Shown here: positions 26,298 to 34,764 of the stretch, piece by piece
Layout: each line of letters starts with the position of its first letter
How positions within the stretch are numbered: position 1 is the stretch's first letter
From: Acidobacteriota bacterium
GTDB lineage: Bacteria > Pseudomonadota > Alphaproteobacteria > Acetobacterales > Acetobacteraceae
Length of the DNA: 60,816 nucleotides
Assembly (NCBI GenBank): GCA_903970435.1
Contig: CAJCIS010000257.1
Location: 1 to 60,816, forward strand
Reading direction: 5' to 3'
Position numbers and translations under genes: made by a program
The notes under the pieces: generated by a model
Databases searched by the model: none
The model's input: the letters and a program-made list of their open reading frames with translations, nothing else
Told to the model about the DNA's origin: nothing

Positions 26298-27290
26298 TCA
26301 ACGTCCCGGTGCCGTGCGCAGCAGGGTAATGGCAATGCGGCGGTTGGCGGCCGCCAAAGGCTCGGACGGCAGCAGCAGGTCGCGATCCGCATGGCCGACC
26401 ACGTCCTTGATGCGGGCGTCGGGCAGGCCGGCTTCCAGCAGCAGGCGCCGTGTGGCGTTGGCACGCTCGGTGGACAGGTCCCAGTTGGTGCGGCCCGTGC
26501 CACTGTAAGCGGCACCATCGGTAAAGCCCGAAATGGAGATAGGCTCCTGTAATTTGGCCAAAATAGGCATCAGGCGCGTCAGCAATGTGCGCGCCGCGCG
26601 ATTTGGCTCAGCCGAGCCGGTTGCGAACATCGGCTGTCTGTCCTCGTCGCGGATCTGAACACGCAGGCCCTGCGGCGTGAGGTCGATGGAAAGCTGCTTG
26701 GCCAGCGGCGCCAAGGTGGGGTCGGCGGCGACCAGCTGCTGCATATCGGCTGCCGCCTGCGCGAAGGCATGCTGCTCCTGCTGCCGCGCGAGCGCCGCGG
26801 CCTTTTGCGCCGCGGCGAGCTCAGCGGGAGATTTGCCGCCATGGCCCGCCTTGCCATCCGCGCGGCCACCTTCCGGCCGACCCCCATCAGCACCCTCATC
26901 GTCGGTTGCCTGGCTGTGCACCGTGCGGTTGACGACGGTCTCGCTGTCATCGTCGTCCACATCCACCGGCGGGGCGTGGCCGTTGACGGCCGCAATGGCG
27001 CCCATGTCGGAAATAGCCTGTCCATCCTCGAACGGCGACTTGCCCGCCAGCGGCATGCCGCTGCCGGACCTGCTGCTCGCCGTGGACAGGGTGGGGCTGA
27101 AATAGTCGGCCAAGCCGCGCCGCTGCTTCTCCGTGGTTGCGTTCAGCAGCCACATGAGCAGGAAGAAGGCCATCATGGCCGTGACGAAATCGGCGTAGGC
27201 GACCTTCCACGCCCCCCCATGGTGGCCACCCTCCACCACCTCCTCGCGCCGTATGACCACTACCGTCTTTTTTTCGCCCTTCTTTGCCAT
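26298..27290 (-). CDS. motB: Flagellar motor stator protein MotB
   Basis: MotB, 330 residues, anchors the stator to peptidoglycan. A short cytoplasmic N-terminus precedes the single membrane helix, which begins WKVAYADFVTAMMAFFLLMW; D34 in YADF is the proton-accepting aspartate. A charged, alanine-rich linker (about 60-190) leads to a C-terminal OmpA-like peptidoglycan-binding domain with ISGFTDGAAYSGTGRTNWDL, STERANATRRLLLEAG and GHADRDLLLP. The ATG at 27290 follows AGGGAC as a plausible ribosome binding site. It is encoded upstream of motA. The linker is longer than in E. coli. Confidence 0.94.
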   Translation of the reverse strand: MAKKGEKKTVVVIRREEVVEGGHHGGAWKVAYADFVTAMMAFFLLMWLLNATTEKQRRGLADYFSPTLSTASSRSGSGMPLAGKSPFEDGQAISDMGAIAAVNGHAPPVDVDDDDSETVVNRTVHSQATDDEGADGGRPEGGRADGKAGHGGKSPAELAAAQKAAALARQQEQHAFAQAAADMQQLVAADPTLAPLAKQLSIDLTPQGLRVQIRDEDRQPMFATGSAEPNRAARTLLTRLMPILAKLQEPISISGFTDGAAYSGTGRTNWDLSTERANATRRLLLEAGLPDARIKDVVGHADRDLLLPSEPLAAANRRIAITLLRTAPGR

Positions 27291-27335
27291 CGTCCCTGCC
27301 GCCAGCCCACCTGACGCAGAATGGCGTGACGGGCC

Positions 27336-28793
27336 TTAAGACCCGCCTAAAAAGCGGCGGCCGGGCAACAGAACGGCGCCGGGCGGCGTGGTCGCGCGAT
27401 AGAACAGGAAGCTCTCCGCGACGATGCCGGCGCGGGCGCGTAGTGCAGCGCCGGCAGGGCTCGCATCTGGCCACAGCGCGCGCGACACTGGGTCGCCGCG
27501 CCGCGCGCTGCGCACCAGCAATACGCTGCGACACGCGGCGGGCGACGGCGCCAACGCAAAATACGCCCAGCGCGGCTCGACGCCGAGCACCGGCCCAGGC
27601 AGCCGATACGCCAGTTCCGCTGCCATGCCATAGTCGTCCGCGGCCACGCAGTCTGCCCCGGCGGCCGTGCGCGCGGCCTCGGTTGCGTGGGCCAGATCCT
27701 CCCAGCCCGCCAGACGGACCAGCGAAAAATCCAGCCACCGCGGTAGCGCGAATGGCGCCGCGGCTGCCTGCAGCATCACAAGTCCCGACAGCACTAATCC
27801 GACCCCGATCGATGCCGCCCGCGCCCGCGACGTCAAACCTGCCAGGGCTGCCGCCAAGGCGAGGCTCGGATACAGAATGGCCGGCCAGTTGGCCTGCACG
27901 CGATCGCCCAGCGCATGCTCGACGAACACGCCCGCGGGCACCAGGCTCGCGGCGGCGAGCAACCCGCAACCGGGCTGGCGCCACCGTCCTTGGCGCGTCA
28001 CGAACAGCAGCCCGGCGGCGAAGGCAATGAACAGCAGCGGCGTCGCCAGCCCCACCTGACCGCCCAGCAATTCGGCCACATGACGCAGCGCATTCGCCGG
28101 GTGCCAGTCACCCGTCCGGCCGCCCTGACGCACGAAACTTACCCAGTGGCGGGCAGCGTTCCACGCCAGCACAGGCGCCGCCAGCAGGATGGCGATCCCA
28201 AGCCCCGCGTAAGGCTGCCAGCGCCGCCACCATTGGCGCATGGAGGGCGCCATCAGTACCCATGCCACCACCGACGGTGCCAGCAGGCACGCGGTGTATT
28301 TCGAGTCGAACGCCAATCCGCCCGCGGCACCGGCGGCGAGCCACCACAGCCCGTTCCCGGTGCGCACCAGCCGCGCCAGGGCGGCGAGTGAGGCTGTCCA
28401 GAACAGCAGCAACGGCGTGTCCGGTGTCGCGGTGACGGCGCCGGCATTCAGCAGCAAGGTGGCATTGAACAGCCATACCGCGCGGCCGCCGGCCCCGCGA
28501 GCACTGTGGTCCGTCGCAAGATCATCACCGGCGCGGGCGAGCAGAAAACTTCCCAGCAACACGGAGAACGGGCTGAGCAGGCGGATCCACAGAGCCACCA
28601 TGGGCGGGAGGTCGAGATAGCCCGGCGCCAGCGCGTGCGCCCAGATGCGGTAGTAGGCCTCGTCGGCGGATAGCGGCATGAACGTGGCGACAAGCAGGCG
28701 CAGGGCTGTTGCGGCCAGGAGGAAGGCAAGCAGGGAGGAAGCCGTTCGTTTTTGAAAAAAAGAACCAAAAAACTTTTGTCTGTTAGAAGCCAA
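27336..28793 (-). CDS. Glycosyltransferase family 39/ArnT-like membrane protein
   Basis: A GT-C glycosyltransferase of about 485 residues that uses a polyprenyl-phosphate sugar donor at the periplasmic face. After helix 1 (LLAFLLAATALRLLVATF) the loop MPLSADEAYYRIWAHALAPG carries the catalytic Asp-Glu pair typical of the PMT/ArnT family, followed by YLDLPPMVALWIRL. About ten more helices follow. There is no ATG close to helix 1 in this frame. The N-terminus therefore runs back through a hairpin repeat (KFFGSFFQKRTAS is repeat-encoded) to a TTG at 28793 or an ATG at 28826, overlapping the upstream gene's end. The start is the least certain part. Confidence 0.82.
   Translation of the reverse strand: MASNRQKFFGSFFQKRTASSLLAFLLAATALRLLVATFMPLSADEAYYRIWAHALAPGYLDLPPMVALWIRLLSPFSVLLGSFLLARAGDDLATDHSARGAGGRAVWLFNATLLLNAGAVTATPDTPLLLFWTASLAALARLVRTGNGLWWLAAGAAGGLAFDSKYTACLLAPSVVAWVLMAPSMRQWWRRWQPYAGLGIAILLAAPVLAWNAARHWVSFVRQGGRTGDWHPANALRHVAELLGGQVGLATPLLFIAFAAGLLFVTRQGRWRQPGCGLLAAASLVPAGVFVEHALGDRVQANWPAILYPSLALAAALAGLTSRARAASIGVGLVLSGLVMLQAAAAPFALPRWLDFSLVRLAGWEDLAHATEAARTAAGADCVAADDYGMAAELAYRLPGPVLGVEPRWAYFALAPSPAACRSVLLVRSARRGDPVSRALWPDASPAGAALRARAGIVAESFLFYRATTPPGAVLLPGRRFLGGS
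28735..28785 (-). repeat. Hairpin repeat at the GT39 5' end
   Basis: This G-C-type copy with a CTTTTGTCTGTTAG outer end also contains the stop TAA (28783-28785) of the upstream 627-residue gene on the minus strand. It appears to be translated into the N-terminus of the GT39 protein. Confidence 0.88.
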
Positions 28794-30666
28794 ACATGTG
28801 ATCCAGCGAGAAGCCGCCGGCGTCATCCATCAGACCATGATAGCCGAACAGGCGGCAGGTCGCATCGCGCACCAGCACATATCCCCCGGCGCCCGCCTGT
28901 TGCAGCAACGCACGGCCAAACACCTCGTCGGGAAACACCATGACGGACCCGCAGCACGCAACGGTCAGCTTCTCCTCGGCAATCGCTACACCGTCGCTAC
29001 CGATCAGTTGCAGTACCGTCGCGGACTGCGCATGCCACGGCGCCGAGGCGGCGTAGATCAGCACCGCGAAACTGCGCCGAGCGCCCTGCCCCAGCTTGAG
29101 AAACAGCCTTGTCGACAGACCGGGTGGCGGACCGTTGTAGGATTGCGGCTCGTCCCGATAGGTCATCGCCGTGTTGAAAATATGGGCGCCAAAACTTGTT
29201 TCGGCGGCGTGGCCGCTCAGCCGGTGTTCGTAGCGGAAAAGCCCGTGCAGCCAGCCGTCCGCCTCACCGCCGTCGCGAAAATCATAGACCAGTTCGGCAT
29301 GTCCCGCGGTCGTCGCAATATCGTCCAGGTCCATCGCGAGGTTGTGGTTGCGCGGCAGGCAGCCGAGGAAACGCTGCGCCACCAGCGTGCCATCGGCGCC
29401 GAACACGTCCAGCCGCACGGGCAGGTTGGCCTGCGACTCCGCCATCGGGTTGGGCTGCAGGATGGTGCGGAATTGCGCCGGCGGCAGCACCGGGAACGGC
29501 AGCAGATAGCCGCGCCCAAGCAGATTATGCAGACCCTTAATGCCCGGATCAGGCCGCAGGTCGGCGCGTTCGACGTTCACATGCGCGATACGGGTGCGCC
29601 CGGCGCGGCGCACTTCATAACGCGGGCGCACCACATGGCGCCCGGTGCGCAATTCGATCTGCGCCGGCCACCGCAGCCCCGGCAGGATTTCGGCCACATC
29701 GATCGCCATGCTGGCATACGGCGCGACCGTGCGCATCAGCGGCGCGGGCTGCTCGCTGCCCATCCTGTCGAGCACGATGGCGCCGGCGGGGATTGGGGCG
29801 GCGTGGCTGTTCTGCACCCACAACGTCACTTCCTCGTCGTCACGCGGCGCGGGCAGCCCGGCATAGCGGTCGGACGGCCAGGCGTTGGCGTCATGCGTCA
29901 CTGACAGGCTCGGCTCGCCGCCGGTGCCATAGGTGTCGAGGGCATATTTCACCACGTCATGCCCGGCGACGCCGACGGCATGGATGAAGATCTGGCCGGC
30001 AAACGGCGGCAGCGCGAATCGCGCGCGCACCGCCGCACTGTCGATCGAGAATCCACCTGCGCCCTCCGGCAGCGCCTCGGTCCAGGTTGCCAGCATGGCG
30101 CCGTCGCCGTCGAACAGGCGCAGCCAGAGCGTGACGCCGCGCGCGCCATAGCCAGCCCAGTAATTGGCGCTGACCAGGCGGGTGGAGAGTCCGTCGCGAT
30201 CGCGGAAGAAGGCGTGGTTGGTGGCGAAATTGAGCCGGTCGAGATAGCTGCGCTTGTTGGTCAACAGGCTTTCCGGTAGCCGGGCGGCGTCCAGCGACTC
30301 GATGTGCAGGCCCGGCGGCGCGACGTGCGCCAGGCGCGCTTTCAGGCGCGCGGCGTCGAACGCGGCCAGGACCAGCGTGGCGGCCTTGCTGTGCGGCAAA
30401 TCGGTGACCGGCCGCGCGGCGATGCCGCACAGGGTGCTGTCCAGCCGGTCCACATCCTGGACGTAGTATTCGGCCGGCACGGGCATTTGAGGGTGCAGCG
30501 CGTACAGGGCGGGCGCGATGCCTTCGGGATCGAACACGGCAAGGCTGCCGCGTGCGGCGACGTCGGCCGCCATGCTGGCGATGGCTTCCGCTGCCAGCGG
30601 GTGCGTGAGCGCCTTGTAGAGCACGTTGCCGCCGCGGCGGGCGTCAAAGGTTTGGATGTCGAGCAT
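28783..30666 (-). CDS. Conserved-looking protein of unknown function, 627 aa
   Basis: I do not recognise this protein. It has no signal peptide and no membrane helix (starts MLDIQTFDARRGGNVLYKAL). It is acidic with many short hydrophobic strands. Two segments (about 195-330 and 400-560) look beta-sandwich-like, for example VTLWLRLFDGDGAMLATW and LPVRLDVFGADGTLVAQRFL. The end GYVLVRDATCRLFGYHGLMD is also strand-rich. Codon use and GC match its neighbours and the frame is free of stops for 1.9 kb, so it is a real gene. It sits directly upstream of, and overlaps, a GT39 glycosyltransferase gene, so a role linked to glycan or surface structures is possible but purely contextual. Confidence 0.75.
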   Translation of the reverse strand: MLDIQTFDARRGGNVLYKALTHPLAAEAIASMAADVAARGSLAVFDPEGIAPALYALHPQMPVPAEYYVQDVDRLDSTLCGIAARPVTDLPHSKAATLVLAAFDAARLKARLAHVAPPGLHIESLDAARLPESLLTNKRSYLDRLNFATNHAFFRDRDGLSTRLVSANYWAGYGARGVTLWLRLFDGDGAMLATWTEALPEGAGGFSIDSAAVRARFALPPFAGQIFIHAVGVAGHDVVKYALDTYGTGGEPSLSVTHDANAWPSDRYAGLPAPRDDEEVTLWVQNSHAAPIPAGAIVLDRMGSEQPAPLMRTVAPYASMAIDVAEILPGLRWPAQIELRTGRHVVRPRYEVRRAGRTRIAHVNVERADLRPDPGIKGLHNLLGRGYLLPFPVLPPAQFRTILQPNPMAESQANLPVRLDVFGADGTLVAQRFLGCLPRNHNLAMDLDDIATTAGHAELVYDFRDGGEADGWLHGLFRYEHRLSGHAAETSFGAHIFNTAMTYRDEPQSYNGPPPGLSTRLFLKLGQGARRSFAVLIYAASAPWHAQSATVLQLIGSDGVAIAEEKLTVACCGSVMVFPDEVFGRALLQQAGAGGYVLVRDATCRLFGYHGLMDDAGGFSLDHMFGF

Positions 30667-30701
30667 GGCGCCTGATTAATGAATGGCGGCGCGAAGCGCA
30701 A

Positions 30702-30857
30702 AAGGAAGGAAGCAGTTCTTTTCTGAGGAAAAGAACCAAAAGACTTTTTCATTGCGCCTGCACAAGAGTTGCGGCCACGGCCGATCGATTGGGGATTGCA
30801 TCAAGAGCAAAAGTTTTTTGGTTCTCTTTTGCAAAAAAGAACTACTGTTTGCCTTCC
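30702..30857 (+). repeat. Complete composite hairpin element, reversed
   Basis: Left hairpin GTTCTTTTCT / GGAAAAGAAC (about 30716-30737) and right hairpin (about 30810-30842) enclose the core in reverse orientation: TGCGCCTGC at 30753-30761 and GGGATTGCATCAA at 30792-30804. The left end has GGAAGGAAGCAG. It lies between the ELM1-type gene end and the 627-aa gene start. Confidence 0.9.
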
Positions 30858-31783
30858 TAAATTCCTAACCTTCGCCTTACTTCCTGCCCTGCCGCCGGCG
30901 TATCGTCCAACGGCGTCACCGGCCACCAATCCATCCGGCCTGTGAAGTGCCGCACGCGCCCTTCATCCAAAAAATCCTTCAAAAACAGCTTATTGCGCCG
31001 AGACCTTCCGGGCAGCCCGGCGAGCAGCACCGGGGCCCTCGTCGCCGCCGCTTCCGAAATCATCGAAATACTATCCACCGTGACGATGATGACGTCCGCG
31101 CACGCCAGCATGCCGAAATAGGGGTTATCGCCCTCCCCGTTCCACACCCAGCCCCCGAGCGACTCGATGCGAACCCGCAGGGCTTCGTGCGCCTCCGGCG
31201 ACGTGCGCCGCGAACTGGTCATGACAATGCCGACGCGATCGCGGGTCATCAGCCCCCCGAGTTGGCGCGCCAGGGCACCGGCCTGCTCAGCCCCGAGCGA
31301 AAAGCGCCCGTTGCTGCCGCCGACCAGCACCGCCACCAGCGGACGCGGCAAATGGGAAAAACGCGGCGCCCAGATGATCCGCGCGGCCTCCAGCACATCG
31401 GGACGCGCACGATGCAGGGCGTTGCGCGTGATGATGACATTCGGGCCGCTGATGCGGTCGTGCGCGTTGGCCACCACGAGGTCGAATTTGCGCAGACTCA
31501 TGCGGGGATGCTGCACCTGCACGACGCGCGCGCCCCGCCGGCGCAGGGCCGCACCCACCGCGGCGCCGGTGCCGCCGGCGGTGAACATCAAGCCGTCGGG
31601 TGGCCGCGACAGCCCGACGGCACGCAGCGGGCTTGGCCAGACCGACGCCGAGAACCAACTGAAGGGCGGCCTTGGGTGCAGCTCGATGACCGTAGGGGAT
31701 TGGCCCGCCGCCTCCGCCAGGCCCAATGCCTGTGCCTTCAAGCCGGCGTAGGGCTCGGTCAGGATCCAGCTCTCAGCCTCCAT
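30857..31783 (-). CDS. ELM1/DUF1022 family protein, GT-B-like
   Basis: A 308-residue protein of the mitochondrial-fission ELM1 family, common in Alphaproteobacteria. It has a GT-B-type Rossmann architecture. Landmarks are WILTEPYAGLKAQALGLAEA at the N-terminus, ARVVQVQHPRMSLRKFDLVV, AVLVGGSNGRFSLG and the C-terminal donor-like site YFGMLACADVIIVTVDSISM with SEAAATRAPVLLAGL. The biochemical function of bacterial members is not established, but the fold suggests sugar-nucleotide binding. The ATG at 31783 gives the family N-terminus; an ATG at 31822 adds a His/Asn-rich leader and is less likely. Its stop codon lies in the purine-rich flank of a composite repeat. Confidence 0.85.
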   Translation of the reverse strand: MEAESWILTEPYAGLKAQALGLAEAAGQSPTVIELHPRPPFSWFSASVWPSPLRAVGLSRPPDGLMFTAGGTGAAVGAALRRRGARVVQVQHPRMSLRKFDLVVANAHDRISGPNVIITRNALHRARPDVLEAARIIWAPRFSHLPRPLVAVLVGGSNGRFSLGAEQAGALARQLGGLMTRDRVGIVMTSSRRTSPEAHEALRVRIESLGGWVWNGEGDNPYFGMLACADVIIVTVDSISMISEAAATRAPVLLAGLPGRSRRNKLFLKDFLDEGRVRHFTGRMDWWPVTPLDDTPAAGQEVRRRLGI

Positions 31784-32061
31784 GAAGCCGTGATGATTAT
31801 GTTGCGCATCTGCGTCAAGCATTCCGGCCACGTGCTGGTGCGGTGCACAAAACCCTTGATTCCTGGGCGCTACGCTCCCATACGTGTCGTGCGCGGCTTT
31901 CACGCGACCGCACGCTGCCCCAGAGCGCACATAGCGCGCACACCCAGGGCCGGCAGTCTCTTTGAATTCACTTTCGCGCCGGCCCCGGTCCTGCCGACCG
32001 TATGCGCGTGCGTCGCGAGCCTGAGGGCCCGGCGCCGCTTTCCTGAGGTAATATTTTCCGT

Positions 32062-33180
32062 ATGACTGCATTTAACGAGCTCGGCCTCGCCGCGCCGCTG
32101 CTGACGGCGTTGCAACGCGCCGATTACACCACGCCAACCCCCATCCAATCCCAGGCCATTCCCTATGTCATGGCCGGCCATGATCTGTTGGGAATCGCTC
32201 AGACCGGCACCGGCAAGACGGCCGCATTTGCGTTGCCGATTCTGCACCGGCTGCTGACCGACCGCCGGCCGACGCCGCGGGGCGCCTGCCGCGCCCTGGT
32301 GCTGGCGCCGACCCGGGAATTGGCGACCCAGATCGCCGACAGTTTCAAGACCTACGGCCGCCAAACCGGTCTGCGCACCACCGTCATTTATGGCGGCGTA
32401 CCGAAGGGTCGCCAAATCCAGGCCCTCTCGCAGGGCGTGGACGTGGTGGTCGCCACGCCTGGGCGCCTGCTGGACCTTATGGGCGACAAGTATATTCGCC
32501 TCAACCAGGTCGAGGTGCTCGTGCTGGACGAGGCCGACCATATGCTGGACCTCGGGTTTGTCATTCCCATCAAGAAGATCGCGAAGGAACTTCCGGCGTC
32601 ACGTCAAAGCCTGTTCTTCTCTGCGACCATGCCGAAGGAAATCGCCTCGCTGGCCGGCGCGCTGCTGCGCGACCCTGTGAAGGTCTCCGTGGCGCCGCCG
32701 GCGACGACGGTAGAGCGGGTGGCCCAATCGGTAATGTTCGTGCCGCAGTCCGAGAAGCGCGGCGTGCTGGCGCGGGTGCTGCGTCAGCCGCACATGGTCC
32801 GTACACTGGTATTCGCCCGCACCAAGCATGGCGCCGACCGGATTGTGCAGCATCTCGCCGCGACAGGTGTGAATGCGAGCGCAATCCATGGCAACAAAAG
32901 CCAGGGACAGCGCGAGCGGGCCTTGTCGGATTTCCGCAGCGGCCAAGTGCCCGTACTGGTCGCAACCGACATTGCGGCGCGCGGCATTGATGTCGACGGT
33001 GTAACCCATGTCATCAATTACGATTTGCCTGACGTGCCCGACGCCTATGTTCACCGCATCGGCCGCACCGCGCGCGCCGGCGCCACTGGCAGTGCGATCA
33101 GCCTTTGCGATGATACCGAGCGCGGGGCTCTAAAGGGCATCGAGCGGCATATCCGCCAGAAGCTGCCCGTCGCCGCCTGA
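32062..33180 (+). CDS. rhlE: DEAD-box RNA helicase, RhlE-like
   Basis: A 372-residue ATP-dependent RNA helicase. Motifs run in order: Q motif TPTPIQSQAIPYV, Walker A AQTGTGKTAAF, Ia PTRELATQI, Ib TPGRLLD, DEAD in VLDEADHMLDLGF, SAT in FFSATMPKEI, IV LVFARTKHGAD, V VATDIAARGIDVDGV and VI HRIGRTARAG. The protein ends 20 residues after motif VI, so it lacks the basic C-terminal extension of E. coli RhlE and is one of the short alphaproteobacterial forms. It is likely involved in ribosome assembly or RNA decay. It has its own 278-base upstream region, divergent from the ELM1 gene. Confidence 0.95.
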   Translation: MTAFNELGLAAPLLTALQRADYTTPTPIQSQAIPYVMAGHDLLGIAQTGTGKTAAFALPILHRLLTDRRPTPRGACRALVLAPTRELATQIADSFKTYGRQTGLRTTVIYGGVPKGRQIQALSQGVDVVVATPGRLLDLMGDKYIRLNQVEVLVLDEADHMLDLGFVIPIKKIAKELPASRQSLFFSATMPKEIASLAGALLRDPVKVSVAPPATTVERVAQSVMFVPQSEKRGVLARVLRQPHMVRTLVFARTKHGADRIVQHLAATGVNASAIHGNKSQGQRERALSDFRSGQVPVLVATDIAARGIDVDGVTHVINYDLPDVPDAYVHRIGRTARAGATGSAISLCDDTERGALKGIERHIRQKLPVAA

Positions 33181-33284
33181 AAACCTGGCGGCGACCTGAC
33201 GATGCGTTGTGAATTGAGCCGAAACCCAGCGTGCTTGGGCACAAGGTTTTCCGCTTTATTTCACGACGCGGCACGCGCGAAATG

Positions 33285-33461
33285 TCAGGCCAGAATGTTC
33301 ACAATGTTGCTGGATTTGTCGTTCACAGTCCGTGACGTCCCGGTGCTGGCACCCGCATCATCGGCCTTGGGCTTGTCCGCGCCGCGTGGTGCGCCGCTTC
33401 CGGGCGGCGGGCCCGGCGGGGGCACATGGCTCGCGGCCGCCAAGGATGAAACTGTGCTCAT
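33285..33461 (-). CDS. Small protein, 58 aa, unknown function
   Basis: This is a short but convincing gene. The ATG (33459-33461) is preceded at 5 bases by a strong GGAGGAT ribosome binding site (33467-33473). The protein begins MSTVSSLAAASHVPPPGPPP, is rich in Pro, Gly, Ala and Ser, and ends TVNDKSSNIVNILA. It has no cysteines and no membrane helix and looks disordered apart from the hydrophobic C-terminal tail. It lies between rhlE (convergent) and tRNA-Val (same strand upstream). I cannot assign a family. The C-terminal NIVNILA could be a short docking or helix motif (inference). Confidence 0.6.
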   Translation of the reverse strand: MSTVSSLAAASHVPPPGPPPGSGAPRGADKPKADDAGASTGTSRTVNDKSSNIVNILA

Positions 33462-33608
33462 GTACGATCCTCCAGCAAGTGCCGTCGGAAAATGTCACGC
33501 GTTGGTTTACAAACCGCTAAGCGGCACGGGAAAAATGTTTAGGCATGCAATGAACGCAGATAATGAAATGTTCGCGCCGCCGCCGACGAGGTAGGGTGAC
33601 CGCGGCAA

Positions 33609-33683
33609 TGGTGGGTGCGACAGGGATTGAACCTGTGACCCCCGCCGTGTGAAGGCGATGCTCTGCCGCTGAGCTACGCACCC
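33609..33683 (-). tRNA. tRNA-Val (anticodon CAC)
   Basis: The minus strand folds into a full cloverleaf. The acceptor stem is GGGTGCG / CGCACCC and the D-arm begins TAGCTCAGCGGCAGAGC. The anticodon stem CGCC / GGCG encloses TTCACAC, giving anticodon CAC. The T-arm is ACAGGTTCAATCCCTGT. The discriminator base is A, followed by a genomically encoded CCA. It reads the valine codon GUG, which is frequent in GC-rich genes. Confidence 0.97.
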
Positions 33684-33874
33684 TGGGTCCGTGATGTGCA
33701 AACCACGTTTATAGGCGGGCTTTTACGGCGGCCCCGGGACACATGCAAGCCCCATGGGGAATGCCACCCTCTTGCAAGTTCCCGCGGGTTTGCCCCTGGC
33801 GGACCCGCGCGTCCTCCACATATTGGCAGGGCGGAGAACCCCCGCATTGGTACAAGATGTAACGCGAAGGGCGG

Positions 33875-33904
33875 TTGTGGCACCCTTCAACCCGCGCCTA
33901 TACT
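33875..33904 (+). promoter_or_regulatory. Possible sigma70-type promoter of mucR
   Basis: TTGTGG at 33875-33880 and TATACT at 33899-33904 are separated by 18 bases and lie 27 bases upstream of the mucR ATG. The -10 box is a good match and the -35 is fair. No AT-rich MucR self-binding site is obvious. Confidence 0.4.
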
Positions 33905-33931
33905 ATAGTCACGCGAATCAACCGGCGGATC

Positions 33932-34609
33932 ATGCCCGACTTTGACCAGACCAAAACACTCCTTGGGCTCACCGTGCAAATCGTTTCAGCGCACGTGAGC
34001 AACAATCAGATACCCGCCGCGCGGCTGCCGACGCTGATACAGCAGGTGTATGCTGCCCTATCGCACACCATCGTCGAAACGCCGCGGCACATTGAGCCGG
34101 AGAAATCGGTGCCCGCCGTGGCACCTAAGAAATCGGTATTCCCCGACTATATCATTTGCCTCGAAGATGGCCGGCGCATGAAGACGCTGAAGCGTCATTT
34201 GCGTAGCACATACGACATGAGTCCGGAACAATATCGCGAGAAGTGGGACCTGCCCGCGGATTATCCCATGGTGGCGCCAAGTTATGCGGCGCGACGCTCC
34301 AACCTCGCCAAGCAACTCGGGCTGGGCCGCCGCGCGGCCGCGGCCGAAAACAGCGTTGAAACCCAGGAGCCACTCGAGCAAATGCCTGCGCGCCCCTGGC
34401 AAATCGTGTCGGCGCCGGAGCCAGCCGCACCGCCGCCGACGGCCGAGCGCAAGCCGGAACCCACGCTCAATAGCGTGTTCGGCAATTTCCCGAAAGCTGT
34501 TGGCGAGAACGACGAAAACGAGGCGCAGGTGGAGGCTGTCGAGCCGGGCCAACGGCGCGCGGCGCGCAAGCCGTTTTCCAAGCAGCTCGCGCGGACGATG
34601 CGTCCTTAG
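33932..34609 (+). CDS. mucR: MucR/Ros family transcriptional regulator
   Basis: A 225-residue global regulator of the alphaproteobacterial Ros/MucR class, which binds AT-rich DNA and controls exopolysaccharide, motility and cell-cycle genes. The N-terminal oligomerisation region (about 1-50) contains LLGLTVQIVSAHVSNNQ. The DNA-binding domain follows with YIICLEDGRRMKTLKRHL, DMSPEQYREKWDLPADYPMV and APSYAARRSNLAKQLGLG. Compared with the classical Cys2His2 finger, C76 is kept, the second Cys is D79, H89 is kept, and the last His position reads T93-Y94. The Zn site therefore looks incomplete. The C-terminal extension (about 135-225) is longer than usual and low-complexity. The ATG at 33932 fits the family start. 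Confidence 0.92.
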   Translation: MPDFDQTKTLLGLTVQIVSAHVSNNQIPAARLPTLIQQVYAALSHTIVETPRHIEPEKSVPAVAPKKSVFPDYIICLEDGRRMKTLKRHLRSTYDMSPEQYREKWDLPADYPMVAPSYAARRSNLAKQLGLGRRAAAAENSVETQEPLEQMPARPWQIVSAPEPAAPPPTAERKPEPTLNSVFGNFPKAVGENDENEAQVEAVEPGQRRAARKPFSKQLARTMRP

Positions 34610-34616
34610 TAACGAC

Positions 34617-34764
34617 GCAGTTCTTTTCTGAAGAAAAGAACCAAAAGACTTTTGATTTTTGATGCAATCCCGGCCTCACAGGATTTGACTTCTGCCGTTT
34701 TGCCGGCGCAGGAAAAAAAGTCTTTTGGTTCTTTTCTTCAGAAAGGACCTGCTTCCTTTCTTCC
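34617..34764 (-). repeat. Complete composite hairpin element
   Basis: Hairpins at about 34618-34650 and 34715-34755 enclose TTGATGCAATCCC (34659-34671) and GCCGGCGCA (34702-34710). It fills the gap between convergent mucR and cfa and touches the cfa stop codon. Confidence 0.9.

Noticed and set aside
31784-32070. Extended N-terminus of the ELM1 protein
   Set aside because: It would run into the divergent promoter region and rhlE start; the family N-terminus begins at MEAESWILTEP.
33202-33594. 130-codon plus-strand frame over the small gene
   Set aside because: The minus-strand frame has a strong ribosome binding site and natural composition; the plus frame is an artefact.
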